This document shows, piece after piece, positions 12,287 through 24,743 of a DNA stretch of 64,000 bases. Position 1 is the stretch's first letter. Each line of letters starts with the position of its first letter. Position numbers and translations under genes: made by a program. The notes beneath the pieces were generated by a model. The model searched no databases. It was not told the DNA's origin and saw nothing but the letters and a program-made list of their open reading frames with translations. Origin of the DNA: Diadophis punctatus similis (taxonomy: Eukaryota > Chordata > Lepidosauria > Squamata > Dipsadidae); assembly GCA_023053685.1 (NCBI GenBank), contig JALIGW010000001.1, positions 50,015,859 to 50,079,858 on the forward strand, in the 5' to 3' direction.

Positions 12287-14977
12287 AGCTGCGTAAGTAA
12301 GGCCCTGCCTGAGCTGCTTGAGACAGTAGCCGGCTTGGCGGTTGAGTTCCCCAGGCTTATGGTGCTGGGGGGACCTTAACCTGCCATCTGCTGGCGAAAC
12401 CTCTGGGGCAGCTCAGGAGTTCATGGATTCCATGACAACCATGGACCTAACCCAAGTAATTCAAGGTCCGACCCATGAGGGTGGTCACACACTTGACCTA
12501 GTGTTTCTCTCGGGGCAGTGGAGAGATGATCTGAAGATAAGGGATATAGTCACCACCCCACTGTCATGGTCAGATCATTTCCTTCTGAGGCTGGATTTCA
12601 CAACCCCACTCCTCCCCCGCAGGGAGGCGGGACCGACTAGGTGGTTCCGCCCCAGGCGCCTAATGGAGCCGGAAGGATTCCAGAGGGAGCTTGGGGAAAT
12701 ACCTGAAACCCTGGTACACAACTCGGCTGACTCCCTGGTGGATGCTTGGAACACCGCAGCATCAGGGGCGTTAGACCGAATTGCGCCTAAGCGACCTCTC
12801 CGTGGCAGTGGATCCCGGAAAGCTCCCTGGTTTACCGAGGAGCTCCGGGAGATGAAACGCCAGAAGAGACGTCTGGAGCGCCGCTGGAGGAAAAAGAAGA
12901 CCGAGTCTGACCGAACACTATTAAGAATTTACATCAGATCTTATTTAGTGGCGATAAGGGCGGCAAGATGATCTTATCTTTCCGCTCTTGTTGCGTCCGC
13001 AGATTCTCGTCCAGCCGCCTTGTTTAGGGTGACTCGCTCCCTCCTTGCAAAAGGGGGGAGCGAGGAACACTTACAAGGCAGAGCTGAGGAATTCGCTGAG
13101 TTTCTGTCGGATAAAGTCGCTCAGATTCGGTCAAATTTGGACTCCGGCATGGCAGAGTCCATAGAGTTGACGGGGGCGAGTCTTAGTCCACCATTATGGG
13201 AAGAGTTTGGGCCTGTTTCTCCCGAGGATGTGGACAGGGCTATGGGAGCGATGGGTACCTCCACCTGTTTATTGGACCCGTGCCCCTCCTGGCTGGTTTC
13301 GGCCAGCAGGGAGGTGGCACGCGGCTGGATCCAGGCGGTGATCATCGCTTCTTTGCGAGAGGGATCCGTACCGCAGTCATTAAAAGCTGCGGTGGTGCGA
13401 CCCCTCCTGAAGAAGCCTTCCCTGGATCCAGCCGATTTGAAAAACTACCGTCCAGTCTCCAACTTACCTTTTCTAGGTAAAGTTGTAGAGAAGGTGGTGG
13501 TGACCCAGCTTCTGCAGCTCCTGGATGAAACAGATCATCTAGATCCTTATCAGTCGGGTTTCAGGCGCGGCTACAGTACAGAAACTGCCTTGGTCGCTCT
13601 GATGGATGATCTCTGGCGGGCCCAGGATGGGGGGAACTCCTCCATCCTGGTGCTACTTGACCTCTCAGCGGCTTTCAATACCATCGACCATGGTATCCTT
13701 CTGCATCGGCTCGGCGAGTTGGGAGTGGGAGGCACCGTTTTGCGGTGGTTCTCCTCTTATCTCGCCGATCGGATGCAGTCGGTGTTGGCAGGAGGGCAGA
13801 GATCGTCCCCCAGGCCCCTAATATGTGGGGTGCCCCAGGGGTCGGTTCTCTCGCCCATCCTGTTTAACATCTACATGAAACCGTTGGGTGAGATCATCCG
13901 CAGGCATGGGGTGTGTTTCCATCAGTACGCTGACGACACCCAGCTGTACATTACCACCCCGTCTGACTTCAGGGAGGCAGTTGATGTAATGTGCCGATGC
14001 CTGGACGACGTTAAGATCTGGATGGGGAGGAACAGACTCAGACTTAATCCCGACAAGACCGAGTGGCTGTGGATAATGCCTCCTAAGGACCATGATAACT
14101 GTCCCTCCTTGGTCTTCGAGGGTGCGAAACTGACTCCCTCAGACCAGGTCCGCAACTTGGGGGTCCTCCTAGATCCACAGCTAAAATTAGATCATCACCT
14201 TTCTGCTGTGGCTAGGGGGGCCTTTGCACAGGTTCGCCTGGTGCACCAGCTGCGGCCATATCTGGAGAAGGAGGCTTTACTCACGGTCACTCATGCCCTT
14301 GTCACCTCGCGTTTGGACTACTGCAATGCGCTCTACATGGGGCTACCCTTGAAGAGTATCCGGAGACTTCAGTTGGTGCAAAATGCGGCTGCGCGTGCTG
14401 TGGTGGGTGTGCCGAGGTACACCCACGTGACACCGATTTTCCGCCAGCTGCATTGGTTGCCCATCGGTCTCCAGGTCCAATTCAAGGTGTTGATCACCAT
14501 CTTTAAAGCCCTTCATGGCTTAGGACCAGGATATCTCCGGGACCGCATTCTGCCGCATACTTCCCTCCGACCGGTTAGGGCCCACAGAGTTGGCCTCCTC
14601 CGGGTCCCGTCGGCCAAGCAATGCCGGCTGGCGGGCCCCAGGGGGAGGGCCTTCTCTGTGGCTGGCCCCGTGCTCTGGAACCAACTCCCCCCAGAGACCT
14701 GAACCATCCCCACTCTGCTGGCCTTCCGAAAGGCCGTTAAGACATGGCTCTTCCTGCAGGTGGGGGGGACAGCTTAACCATTTGAGCTTACCCCCCAAGT
14801 ATGTATGTGGTTGAATGGATGGATGTTGTTGTTGCTTTTATACTGCCTTTTTAAATTTTGTACCGTTTTTAAATTGTTGAAATTTTGTTCATTCTTGTAT
14901 CTCTTATGTTGTACGCCGCCCTGAGTCCTTCGGGAGTTGGGCGGCATATAAGAATAACAAAATAAATAAATAAATAA
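12287..14977 (+). mobile_element. L2 LINE, near-complete ORF2, 12-bp TSD
   Basis: A 2.69-kb L2-type non-LTR retrotransposon flanked by an exact 12-bp duplication TAACCCTAACCC (12275-12286 and 14978-14989). It starts inside the endonuclease domain, so it is 5'-truncated. It runs through the reverse transcriptase to a 3' UTR with TACGCCGCCCTGAGTCC, GGGAGTTGGGCGGCATATAA and an AAAT tail. It is the most intact LINE in the window and GC-richer than its surroundings. Clade assignment to L2 rests on the RT motif style and the 3' end; a close CR1-superfamily relative is possible. Confidence 0.9.
12342..14777 (+). pseudogene. L2 ORF2 (endonuclease-reverse transcriptase), disabled
   Basis: One reading frame continues from 12342 to a TAA at 14775-14777, broken by two TGA codons at 12969-12971 and 14700-14702. 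The early part shows the end of an APE-type endonuclease: GDLNLPS, then HTLDLVFLSG and SWSDHFLLRL. The RT region has LLDLSAAFNTIDH (motif A), GVPQGSVLSPILFNIY (motif B), YADDTQLY (catalytic motif C) and RLRLNPDKTEWLW. After these come NLGVLLDPQL and a C-terminal HVTPIFRQLHWLPI block shared with the copy at 7640. Compared with the expected frame upstream, a run of six Gs just before GDLNLP shifts the frame. Both stops could come from CGA codons by CpG deamination. The product would copy its own RNA at nicked target DNA; this copy cannot encode a full protein. Confidence 0.88.
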
Positions 14978-14989
14978 TAACCCTAACCC

Positions 14990-16080
14990 CAATGATTGAT
15001 GCAAATGTCATGGGTTGGCCTCTGAGACAAATTTAACTAGTGTACTTTATAACCAACAGAAACACTAACTTCTCTAGATTTTGTCCAAACCTCAACTCAA
15101 TAACTTATACCACTAGTTTAAAGGTGTATTATTTTATACTTAATGCACTGATAGCTGAACAAAACAGACACTTTCTGAGACCTTGGTACTTTCAAGGCTG
15201 TACCTTTCTCTAAGAAAAACGTATCAGTTTTCCTCTTGAATACAGACTTGAATGCTTCTTCCATACACAGAAACACAGTAAAACAGCTTCTGGTTTAGCA
15301 CTCTTTTTATTCACTGAACATTCACAAAGTTCAAAATTTTGTCTCTTCCTGTACTTTTCAAATGACTTTTTCTGCAGCTTCTTGACAGCCCTACATCCAC
15401 TGATTCCCGGTGTGCTTCCATAGAAAAATGGCAGCTCCCTTTTAGTCAGTCTCAGATGCCACATATGTGTTTGAATTTAGCAGTGGTATGCTTATGAAGT
15501 CAGAGGACAGTATTCTTTTATTAACTGCTGATAATATTTCCTTTGTCTCCCATGTTCTTTTCCTCAGTAAAATACAAAAAAAGCACCTGGGATAAGATAA
15601 CAGCAATTAGAATTCATTTTCTTTTCATTTAACTTGATACCCTATATAATTTTTACCCCTCCCCATTTCGTCTTTCTAAGTAGCTTGAGATTAGAAGGGC
15701 TACAGTGACCTATGACACATCTACAGAATACCCAGGAGTAATTCTTGGTGTTAACCTTCAATAAATGGATGGATTATATTACACATAATAAGATGGCTAA
15801 ATATAGGCACAGCCTATGAATTAAACATGGCCCCAACTTTGCATGATGATAATTTATTCTGGCACATCTTGATCATTGTGATGCAGCTGTGTCCTTCCCA
15901 CTCTTTTTTTTTAATTGTCCAGTAGCCGTCCTTTATAATCTAGTTGCTTGCCACACACTGTACATTTTTGTTTAACTCCTTTGCAACGTGTATGAGCCAT
16001 TTCATAAGATTATCCATCCATTTCAACCATTAAAAATAATCAGGAAGGTTAGAAACTCTTCACAATTATGGTAGTTGATT
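14990..16080. other. AT-rich noncoding sequence
   Basis: No repeat or coding similarity recognised. Confidence 0.5.
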
Positions 16081-16082
16081 AT

Positions 16083-16285
16083 GGTCTGCAGGCCACTTTA
16101 GCTGACTGTGATCCGCAGGTTCAAATCTCACCGGCTCAAGGTTGACTCAGCCTTCCATCCTTCCGAGGTAAGTAAAATGAGGACCCAGATTGTTGGGGGA
16201 AATATAAATATACATTGCTTACTGGTGTAAACCGCTTAGAGAGTGCTTGCACTGTGAGGCGGTATATAAATCTCACAAATCAAAT
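16083..16285 (+). mobile_element. tRNA-derived SINE, subfamily B, head-truncated
   Basis: Starts at CTGCAGGCCACTTTAGCTGA, so it lacks the A-box region. Body and tail match the copy at 11001, ending AAATCTCACAAATCAAATCAA. Confidence 0.8.
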
Positions 16286-16289
16286 CAAC

Positions 16290-17599
16290 TCAAATCAATG
16301 GTGGTCATCCAAGATGAGACAAGGCTGCACTCTTAACAGTCCAATTGGTGGACTATACCTAAACAGCAAGAACATTGAGAATTTCTTTCTGATTGACTAC
16401 AGAAGTGACACAAAACTCCAGCCCTGATGGCTGCTGCAAGTTTTAACATAAAACATGAAGCTCATGGTCCATCTGATTCTGTGGACTTTCATTCTGTTGA
16501 AGTTATTCAGATTCACAGTGGCTCTCCAAGAAGTCAGGAATGGATGAGAAAAGCTATTCTTAGTCTTTCTACTGTAAACCATTTTAGCTGGGAAAGTCAA
16601 GAGGTGTTGTTGGAAGTCTCACACTCTATCCTAAACTATGATCACTTCCCATATATTGTACATATTTATTGATAGAACAGGTGAATTACTTTTAAAAAAA
16701 TACAATAAAGGAAACATGGCAACAAACCCATCAGCTGCACTATTGTCAGCCTTTCATTTGTATCAGAAGACCATCAGAGCAACTAGAGTGTGTTAGATTT
16801 TCCGTAGTTTTTTTTTAGCTAACCAAAATAGTTGAAGATAGTATAATGCCCTATCCCATGACAGCTATTTTATGAGACATCTTTTCAAGATTCCAAATGT
16901 ATCCAGTGCCCCCAAAATGCTGCTACTATTGATTCAGGGTAGAAATCTAATATTCAATTAAACTAACCAAGCAAAACAAAGTTGTATTAAATGACATTCT
17001 CCTCTGGGCTTGGCAGCTAATTTGCTTTGTATTGTGTGTCAACTTTTGCTCTGCTTTGTTGCTGTTGAAGATATTGGTCTACTGGGTTACATAAGACAAA
17101 CATCTATTCTAGGATTATAGAATAGTACTGCTGACATACCGCATCAGCCATAATAGCCTGCTGATCCAGATTACATCCCAAATCAACAAACCTCAAGGCT
17201 TTACTTGTTTTCACACATGCATAACACTGGTGAATAGTAATATTTGACATGGAGGAATGCATTATCACAGTTATCAGGCAAAACGTTTATTAATTTAATT
17301 TGATTAAGATTAAATTAATTTATCTTACATGCTGCTCCAATCAAAAACTCTGGCAATTCACACTTAGAAAATCTAACAAAGTCCATTAAAATCATAGTAA
17401 AATGAAGCTCTGAAACAACTGGAGAGAAACAGAAGCCCCAATATTGTCTTTGTTTTCCAAAGGCTTGGTGAGAGCACTGTCTTACTGAATATAGAAATAA
17501 TTAAAGCATTTGGAAAGGAAAGGCTTTCCATTGACCTGGAGCAACCACTGATAGGATTGTTTACAAAGTCTCATGCCCTTCCCTGCACATGGGGAAGGG
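16290..17599. other. Noncoding sequence, no gene seen
   Basis: Short unrelated frames only. No transposon signature recognised. Confidence 0.5.
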
Positions 17600-17607
17600 T
17601 CTTCAGT

Positions 17608-18237
17608 CAGGGGTGGGTTTCACTTACCTTCGCCACCAGTTCGTGTTGTAACATTTATTTATTTATTTATTTATTATTTATTTATTTATTATTTATTTAT
17701 TATTAGGTTCTTCTATGCCGCCCTACTCCCTAAGGACTCAGGGCGGCATACATTTTAAAAGAACACTAAACAATAAACATTCATTTAAAAACAATTTTAA
17801 AACATTAAAAAAGTTAAAAGACATTCAACAACATACATACTGGGGGAGATCTCAGATAAAAACTAGTCTCAAACCCCTGCCTGCAGGAAGAGCCATGTCT
17901 TGACGGCTTTCCGTCACATTTCACACGATTTCACTTCCGCGCATGCTCAGAAGGTAGATTCAGCCCGAAACACATCTGAGGAGCTTATCGGCTGTGCTTT
18001 GGGCAAAGAAATAAAAGTCAGTATTAACCCAAGGGCGGGCGGGAGGGCTTTTTTCAAAGCACAGAACGCTGTGAAGCCATGCAAACACAGAAAAATCGGC
18101 CAAAAATTCAGAAAAAAAGATGGTGGCGAGCACAGACCGGCACAAACAAAACCGGATCCATGACGCCAAAATTACATCACCAGCGGGTCGCTAATGGTTC
18201 GGGCGATCTGGTCCGAACTGGGAGGAACCCACCCCTG
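17608..18237. mobile_element. Nonautonomous hAT element split by an L2 insertion
   Basis: Terminal repeats CAGGGGTGGGTTTCACTTAC (left) and GGAGGAACCCACCCCTG (right), flanked by an exact 8-bp duplication TCTTCAGT (17600-17607 and 18238-18245). The interior has no transposase frame. The L2 fragment at 17657-17914 interrupts it, so the hAT copy is older than that L2 insertion. Confidence 0.9.
17657..17914 (-). mobile_element. L2 LINE 3' end inside a hAT element
   Basis: On the minus strand it reads GCCGTCAAGACATGGCTC, then a 3' UTR with GCCGCCCTGAGTCCTTAGGG, GGGCGGCATAGAAG and an AATA-rich tail. ACATTT flanks both sides (17651-17656 and 17915-17920) and is a possible short target duplication. 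Confidence 0.85.
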
Positions 18238-18249
18238 TCTTCAGTATAG

Positions 18250-19405
18250 GATGGGCTGATTCTATATGGGGGAGATAATCCCATAGATAACCGGGAATGA
18301 GTTATAAAGACTTTGATAGGTAATAACCAGCAACTTGAATTTCAGCTCAATGAAGCTCCTGCAATAGTTGTTATTTTGCTGTAATGGGTCATCTCTCTGC
18401 TTTTAGCAGGCAACTGTATTTTCCATTAGCTGTAATTTCACAGGTGTCTTGAAGGAAAGCCCCTTAAGATGATAAAGCCATGAGTTACTGTTGCCAGTGT
18501 CTTCTGTTCCAGAAAAATAAAGTGCAAATGCTGTACCAGCAAAATCTGGGAAATGTCCATACTTTCCACCCACAGATCTAGCAAGAATCACAAATCCAGG
18601 AGACCTTCAGACTATGCAACTATTTAGACTATGCAACCTTCAGAGAAATGCAAGATTGTCTGGAGCCTGAGTTGAACTAAGATGGAAACAAAAGGCTTTT
18701 AAATAAACAATTCTTTCTTGGTGAAATTCAACCTGTGCTTGTTTCTTCCCATGCCATCTGACACAGCAACTAGTCATAGTCAGGATTTATACACATTTTC
18801 TGTTCAGTCCAGAGTAGAAGCATACAATTGGGTATCATCCACAAAAAAAATGATATTGTGCTCTGAATCAATTCGTGACTTCACACATCAATTTCACATA
18901 GATATTTTTAATATATAAATGGGGAGTTGTTCTGAGTACTTGGGCACCCCCCCCCCAATAGAGAGGGCTCAATCTCTCCTTCCCATCACCACCTGCTTGG
19001 GAGTGATTCAAACCACTACAGAACAGTGCCTCTGACCTCTAATCTTCATAGGCAAGTTAGAAGGATATTATGGCCAATAGTATCAACGTCACTGAAAGAT
19101 CCAGCAGGACCAAAGCAACCACACTCTGCCCATCCAGGCCCTGCCTTAGATCATCCACATGTATGAGGCATAAGAAAGAAACAATTTCTCTCTAATGCCT
19201 AAGTATGAAATTAGAATGGTAGGGATTAAATAATCCATCCCCTCCAAGTTTCGTTGTAATTATTTCCCTACTACCAGTTCCTTGTCTAAAAGGGAGATTG
19301 GGTTAGATGTAATCCAAAATAGCTAGGTTGCGGTATAGCCTATGGAGAAGGAGATGCTCACTGCCTTTTTTAGGGAAAGTGGCATCACCCTCTTTTTCGA
19401 AGAAG
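18250..19405. other. Noncoding sequence, possibly degenerate repeat
   Basis: The stretch about 18740-19290 (TACAATTGGGTATCATCCAC, GAAAGATCCAGCAGGACC) resembles an ancient dispersed repeat that I cannot name. No gene seen. Confidence 0.35.
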
Positions 19406-19417
19406 CATTCACCACTT

Positions 19418-19766
19418 CAGGGGTGGGTTCCTACCAGTGCTGTCCACTCTGTCATTCTGGTAGTGACTCGCCGATTGCGCAATTTGCGCGCAATGGCTCC
19501 AGTACTATCTTTGTCGGTCCGTCGCGCGGCACCATCTTTTTTTTCAAATCTTTGGCCTTTTTTTGCTTTCTGCGCATGCATGGAAGCAAAATCTTGCAAG
19601 GGGACACGCGCGCGAGAGAGATTTCAGCAATTTTTTGCTTCCTGCGCATGCGCAGAAGCAAAACTGTGTGAGGGGACGCACGTGCATGTAGCGAGCGTGC
19701 GTGCATGCAAAACATGATGATGCGCATGCAGCACACCGGTAGGCTGGTAAGAGGAACCCGCACCTG
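19418..19766. mobile_element. Nonautonomous hAT element, 8-bp TSD
   Basis: Left end CAGGGGTGGGTTCCTACCAG, right end GGAACCCGCACCTG. Exact 8-bp duplication CACCACTT (19410-19417 and 19767-19774). The interior is CpG-rich with several TGCGCATGC and GCGCGC blocks and GAAGCAAAA motifs that recur inverted. The open frames here are by-products of this composition. Confidence 0.9.
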
Positions 19767-19779
19767 CACCACTTTTTAA

Positions 19780-20410
19780 GTCCCACTCCTTTTCTCATGC
19801 CAGCAGCTCATGTAACCCAGGAGGTGCAAGGATCCAGTGTGCAGAATTCATTTCATTTTAGGGAAGTCATTCATTCATTCATTTCAGAGAATTCTATCGG
19901 CTTCATCAGAATTCGGTTTTTTTTAAAAATGCTAACTTTTCAAGAAATCTCCCACTCACCTCATCCGACTGTGCCCAATTGTTGTCTAATATAAGATGAA
20001 TATGACTGGTCTTCCTCCCCAAAAAAATTCTAACAAAAAATTCACAACCTGAAAGCAGTTTTTCTAACCCATCCTTCCTCAATAGATATGAGTAACCTTA
20101 AATAGTATTGTTGGAGGGCATTCTGCAAAGAGAGTAAAGATGGAGAAATACTTATACTTTCCTCATTTACCAACATGTTGGAGGTACAAACTACTTGTAT
20201 TTGGTTATATTTGCCAAAGCTTGTCAAAACCAAGGGAACCTCTGGATTGATGAACAGGGAGATGCATTTTACAGAATGTCACATCATCTTTGCCTTCCAG
20301 AAATCAACTAGAGGTGTAAACAAATTGCTCACCATATCATTGGGGAACTCCCCAAGCACCCCCTAAAGGCTTCCATGATCCATAAGACAGGCAGGGTAGA
20401 CTATCTTAAT
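19780..20410. other. Noncoding sequence, no gene seen
   Basis: Nothing recognised. Confidence 0.5.
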
Positions 20411-20420
20411 AGTCTTATCC

Positions 20421-20748
20421 CAGTGGTAGGTTTCAAATTTTTTTATTACTGGTTCTGTGGGCGTGGCTTGGTGGGCATGGCGTGGCTTGGTGGCCGTGGC
20501 ACAGGAAGGATACTGTAAAAATCTCCATTCCCACCCCACTCCAGGAGAAGGATACTGCAAAATCCCCATTTCCTCCCGATCAGCTGGGACTCGGGAGGCA
20601 GGGAATAGATGGGGGCGGGGCCAGTCAGAGGTGGAATTTACCGGTTCTCTGAACTACTCAAAATTTCCGCTACTGGTTCTCCGAACTACTCAAAATTTCC
20701 ACTACCGGTTCTCCAGAACTGGTCAGAACCTGCTGAAACCCACCTCTG
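20421..20748. mobile_element. Nonautonomous hAT-like element, GTGGGCGTGGC family
   Basis: Starts CAGTGGTAGGTTTCAAATTT and ends GAAACCCACCTCTG. It is flanked by TCTTATCC (20413-20420) and TCTTATAC (20749-20756), a 7/8 match. The interior has GTGGGCGTGGCTTGGTGGG-like repeats, three variants of GGATACTGCAAAATC and tandem GGTTCTCCGAACTACTC units. A second copy lies at 60616. Confidence 0.82.
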
Positions 20749-20759
20749 TCTTATACCAT

Positions 20760-21865
20760 GCAGACATTGGTGGCGCTGAGGAATATCATAATCTCCAGAA
20801 ACTGATCTGTCTATGATAATATATATTGAGGGTAATGTCCTCTTAGATTATGTTCCAGCTGCTTTGAAGTAAAAGCTGACAGAGTGTATAAAAATCCAGA
20901 GACAAACTCTACCATTCAAGTACAGAGTCTGTTTGGATCACCAGCCTGGCAATGTGGTCAAACAGTTCAGATAGCAGGTTGGATAGTACATAGGATTATC
21001 TCCAGAAGTTTATCCAGCTTGTGACTGGAGCCAAATTCTAATCACTACAGCATCTGTTTACCATCGAGCTCTCCAGGAGGATCTCCACCAGCTCCCTTTC
21101 CTAACCTTGAAGTCACAGTTCCTGGACACTAAAATCTGGTTGGAGAGATATTGAGCAGAGCAACCCTCCCTTCCTCAGCCAATTCTCAGAAATATATGCA
21201 GGGTTTTTTGCTTCTCCATAATTAAATCATGAGGAGAAAAGTCTTAATACAAATAAACCTGACATTAATAAAAGCAGCTTGAAGTCAGCATTTAGGATCA
21301 CAGGAAAAGACCATCCTCTCACCCCAAGAGGAGTTTTTTCTTTCTTTCCAGAGAGCAAAGAAGTCATCCTTTATTGGAGTCCTATTGGCAGGAATGCTAT
21401 CAAAAGGCTCCATAGAGCCACAAATATTTAGAGAACTAGAAGTTCTATCCAATCTAGTCAGATACAGTTTAAGGTGCGCAATAGCTAATAATTGAGTGAT
21501 CAAGTGACCTTCATATATGGTTGAAATCTTAGCCTCTTCCCTGCCCTCATCAGCTAAGATTTCTTTTTTAGAAGAGAAAGTTGCCATTTTAAAAAAAAAT
21601 TGGAGGAATGTTAACATGCTGCCTAATGGAAACAATACATTGTTCTTTAAAATCTACAGTCAACTTGCAGCCATTTTATATTTATTTAGTCAAACTGATG
21701 ATTTCTACCAACTTTCCCATTTTATTAAAAATTAAACTTCAACTATTAAAAATTAATATAATTTTTAAATGTTATTAATTTATTACATTTATTTATTTTA
21801 ATTTAATTTATTATTATTAATATTATTAAATATATTAATTTAAAATTAATATAATTAATAATATT
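20760..21865. other. Noncoding sequence, AT-rich toward the right
   Basis: Simple AATT/TTAA-rich sequence at 21735-21865. No gene seen. Confidence 0.5.
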
Positions 21866-21871
21866 AAAAAT

Positions 21872-22240
21872 TAAGCTTCAACCGCAACAATACACGAGCA
21901 CGCAATAGATTCAAACTTAATGTAAACCGCTCCAAACTCGACTGCAGAAAATACGACTTCAGCAACAGAGTGATCAATGCCTGGAATGCACTACCTGACT
22001 CTGTGGTTTCTTTCCCAAACCCCAAAAACTTTAACCTTAGACTGTCTACAGTCGACCTCTCCCCATTTCTAAGAGGTCTGTAAGGGGCATGCATAAGCGC
22101 ACTATTGTGCTTACCATCCCTGTCCTACTGTCCTATTGTCCTCTTTTATCGGTACTTTTTTTTTAGTTATGTTATGTTTATACAAACAACTACTATTGAC
22201 AAAATAAATAAATAAATAAAAATAAAATAAATAAACAGTG
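21872..22240 (+). mobile_element. CR1-superfamily LINE 3' fragment
   Basis: Encodes the same C-terminal segment as the copy at 26300 (NRSKLDCRKYDFSNRV, then AWNALPDSV). A 3' UTR follows with TTACCATCCCTGTCCTAC and an AAAT-rich tail. Clade uncertain within the CR1/L2/Rex group. Confidence 0.7.
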
Positions 22241-22244
22241 AAAC

Positions 22245-22675
22245 CTAAAATTTATGAAAAAATGACTGCCACCAATTTGTATATTTAGTGGATAAAGGAA
22301 ATAATCAGACATTACTTGTTCAAATCATTAATTGTACATTTAATGGTGAAAAGTAATTACAGAGATTACTTGTTCAAGTCGCTCCAATGTCCTTAAAAAA
22401 ATCTTTAACTCGAGAAAACTTTTCTGACCTCTGGAGGGAATACTTGCTTCTAGCTAAATGTAGAAAGAGATTTCCTTCTTTCTCTGTTGTGTTAAGAATC
22501 TTTTCTTCCTATAAAGGAGGCACCACCAGTGGTTTGTAACTGCCATGAAAGCCTGAGAGCTGTTTGAGGTTAAGCTACTCAGCAATTCAACTTTTACTAC
22601 AGAAACTTTGAAATTCAAAAAATGAAAAAAATAATGTAAGTTTTTGAAGGACATGTGTTGCTGTAGGTGATCCTC
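22245..22675. other. Noncoding sequence, no gene seen
   Basis: Nothing recognised. Confidence 0.5.
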
Positions 22676-22679
22676 TTAA

Positions 22680-22990
22680 TTAAAAGTGATTGCCTGCTAG
22701 GAAATCATGCTTTTAAAAGTTTCATGAATTTATTAGAACCCTGAAGGTATCTTTGTATGCACAGGACATTACATGCCGTTTATGCAATTTTTTTTTGTTT
22801 CAGATCTGTTTAAAGCCTCACCAACACTCCCTGAGTAGGAACAGCACTGCTGGCATTTGTATGTATTTTGCCTAATTGAATTATGTGAAAATACATACTA
22901 ATGAAGCTTTACCAGTGATATTTTCAGAGAAGAACGTACAACTAATTTCTTTTAAATTAGATGAACATTTCTCCTGCCCCTTACCTCTTT
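22680..22990. promoter_or_regulatory. Candidate conserved noncoding element
   Basis: Complex, non-repetitive sequence with motifs such as TTTATGCAA, TGCCTAATTGAATTATG and CTAATGAAGC. It has no transposon hallmark and no coding frame. The call is inference from texture alone. Confidence 0.22.
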
Positions 22991-23234
22991 AGTAGGGAGT
23001 TAACCTGTTTGATAGACAGATTTCTGCTGAATTTCAGTATAATGAATTAAATGCACATTCACACATGCAAACACTCATACTAATATGTGCATCTATTTAA
23101 ACAACAAATAAACTATATTCTACAAGGCAATCGGGACCACACGTGTTTATTTAGATCTAAGGACCACATAAATAAGTGGAGCTTACTCTTAAATAAGTAC
23201 AGGGAATTATATAATATTATTCACATTTAATCAA

Positions 23235-23690
23235 AAAAAGATGCTGAGGCCCTAGAAAGCGTGCAGAGAAGAGCAACAAAGATGATAATGGAGCTGTCTG
23301 GAGGCTAAATCCTATGAAGGACAGCTAAAGAAACTAGCTATGCTTAGCTTTACGAGAGAAGACTGGGGGCAGACATGATAGTAGTCTTCCAATACTTGAA
23401 GGACTGCCACGGGGAAAGAGGGCATTGATTTAGTCAGCATAGCAACTGAGAGTAGGACAAGAAGTAATAGGTGGAAGTTGATTGGAGGGAGATCAGCCTG
23501 GATATTAGGAGTAGTTTCCTGACAGAATTATTTGGAACAATTTGCCTCCTAATGTTGTTGGTGTTCAATCACTGAAGGTTTTCAAGAAAAGATTGGGCAA
23601 CCATTTGACCAGAATGATATGAGGACCTCCCGAGGCAAGGGGATGGACTAGAAAGCCAAGGTTGCTTCCAGTCCTATGATCTCCTATTTA
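23235..23690 (+). mobile_element. CR1 LINE 3' fragment, old
   Basis: Recognisable CR1 C-terminal coding (CGTGCAGAGAAGAGCAACAA) with several indels, and a 3' UTR with GGATGGACTAGAAAGCCAAG. It is much more diverged than the copies at 11661 and 35940. Confidence 0.8.
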
Positions 23691-23699
23691 AATAAAAGG

Positions 23700-24730
23700 A
23701 CTAGGTTGCTGCATGTATTATGTGTTTGTGTGGTTTGTGTGGTTGAAAATATATTGTCACTTTAAGGAAACTGTTGGGATGGGTGAAAAAAAAATGCCAC
23801 AGAAGCCTGCAGATACTATGATTCAAACAGGATACAACCAGATTTACACATATTCAACTATTGAGTTCAATCATTATTGTAAAGATATCGAATCTGTGTA
23901 AATCTGGTTGTAGACCTTTATGGTTATTGTTTTAAAGCAAGAAGTAAAATCGAACTGTTCTTAACTTTGTATCAAATTCAAATAACCCAGTAAAGGTATG
24001 TTGTCTGATACTGGAAGAATATTGCAATTTATTGAGTCTAGAGGAGGATGGCCCTTAGAGTCCCTGTAATTGTTAGAATCTGAAACTGGGAGGTTTTTCC
24101 CTTGTAACATTTCACGACCAGCCATTGTGGGGGGGGGGGGGGATAGGACTACCAAAAAGAGCTACAGTAATATTTTCGTTCTATGTATTGTGCAAATCCA
24201 GAAAATGGCTTAGTGAACTAATTAACCCAGGTTAAGCATGTTTCAAGATCTCAGTCAGGGTAGACAAGGCACAATCAGCAGTCTAATTCTCTGTAAGGTA
24301 ACACTCTTGAGCTGTTTAGAATTGCATGAAACAGCCTGGATGTAAAATCTTGATTTCTCTGAGTAAAAAGTTGAAAAGCAAATTTCATGCAGATTCCTGG
24401 AAGAGAAATTGAAGAACTGCCCATTAAATTAAGCCCCATTTCTTTTTGCATGTAATTAAAAAAATAGAAATATAAAACTACGCCATGCAGATATTTCACC
24501 ATGAGATTATACTTCAATGGGAATTTGAACAGGAACATAAATTGCTTTAAGAAGAGGAGGAGAAAGAAAAACAGCGGCAGCTTGGACTTGAATATAGTGA
24601 AATAGAAACACATTAAGGTCTTCATACTGGGAACATACTGAATTTGAATCCTTCTAGGCCTCAAATCCACTTGTTATACATTTGCATAACAAGATTAGCC
24701 TCTAAATTCAGATACAAAGATGAGCAAGGA
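23700..24730. other. Noncoding sequence, no gene seen
   Basis: Contains a G run at 24128-24142. The 131-codon minus-strand frame (24275-24670) has no recognisable domain. Confidence 0.5.
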
Positions 24731-24743
24731 ATTGTGTCTTGCC

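Noticed and set aside
19328..19798. Several overlapping cysteine/arginine-rich frames, possible small secreted protein
   Set aside because: They lie within the CpG-rich interior of a hAT element with clean target duplication.
24275..24670. 131-codon minus-strand frame rich in F and L
   Set aside because: Low-complexity translation of A-rich sequence; no family recognised.
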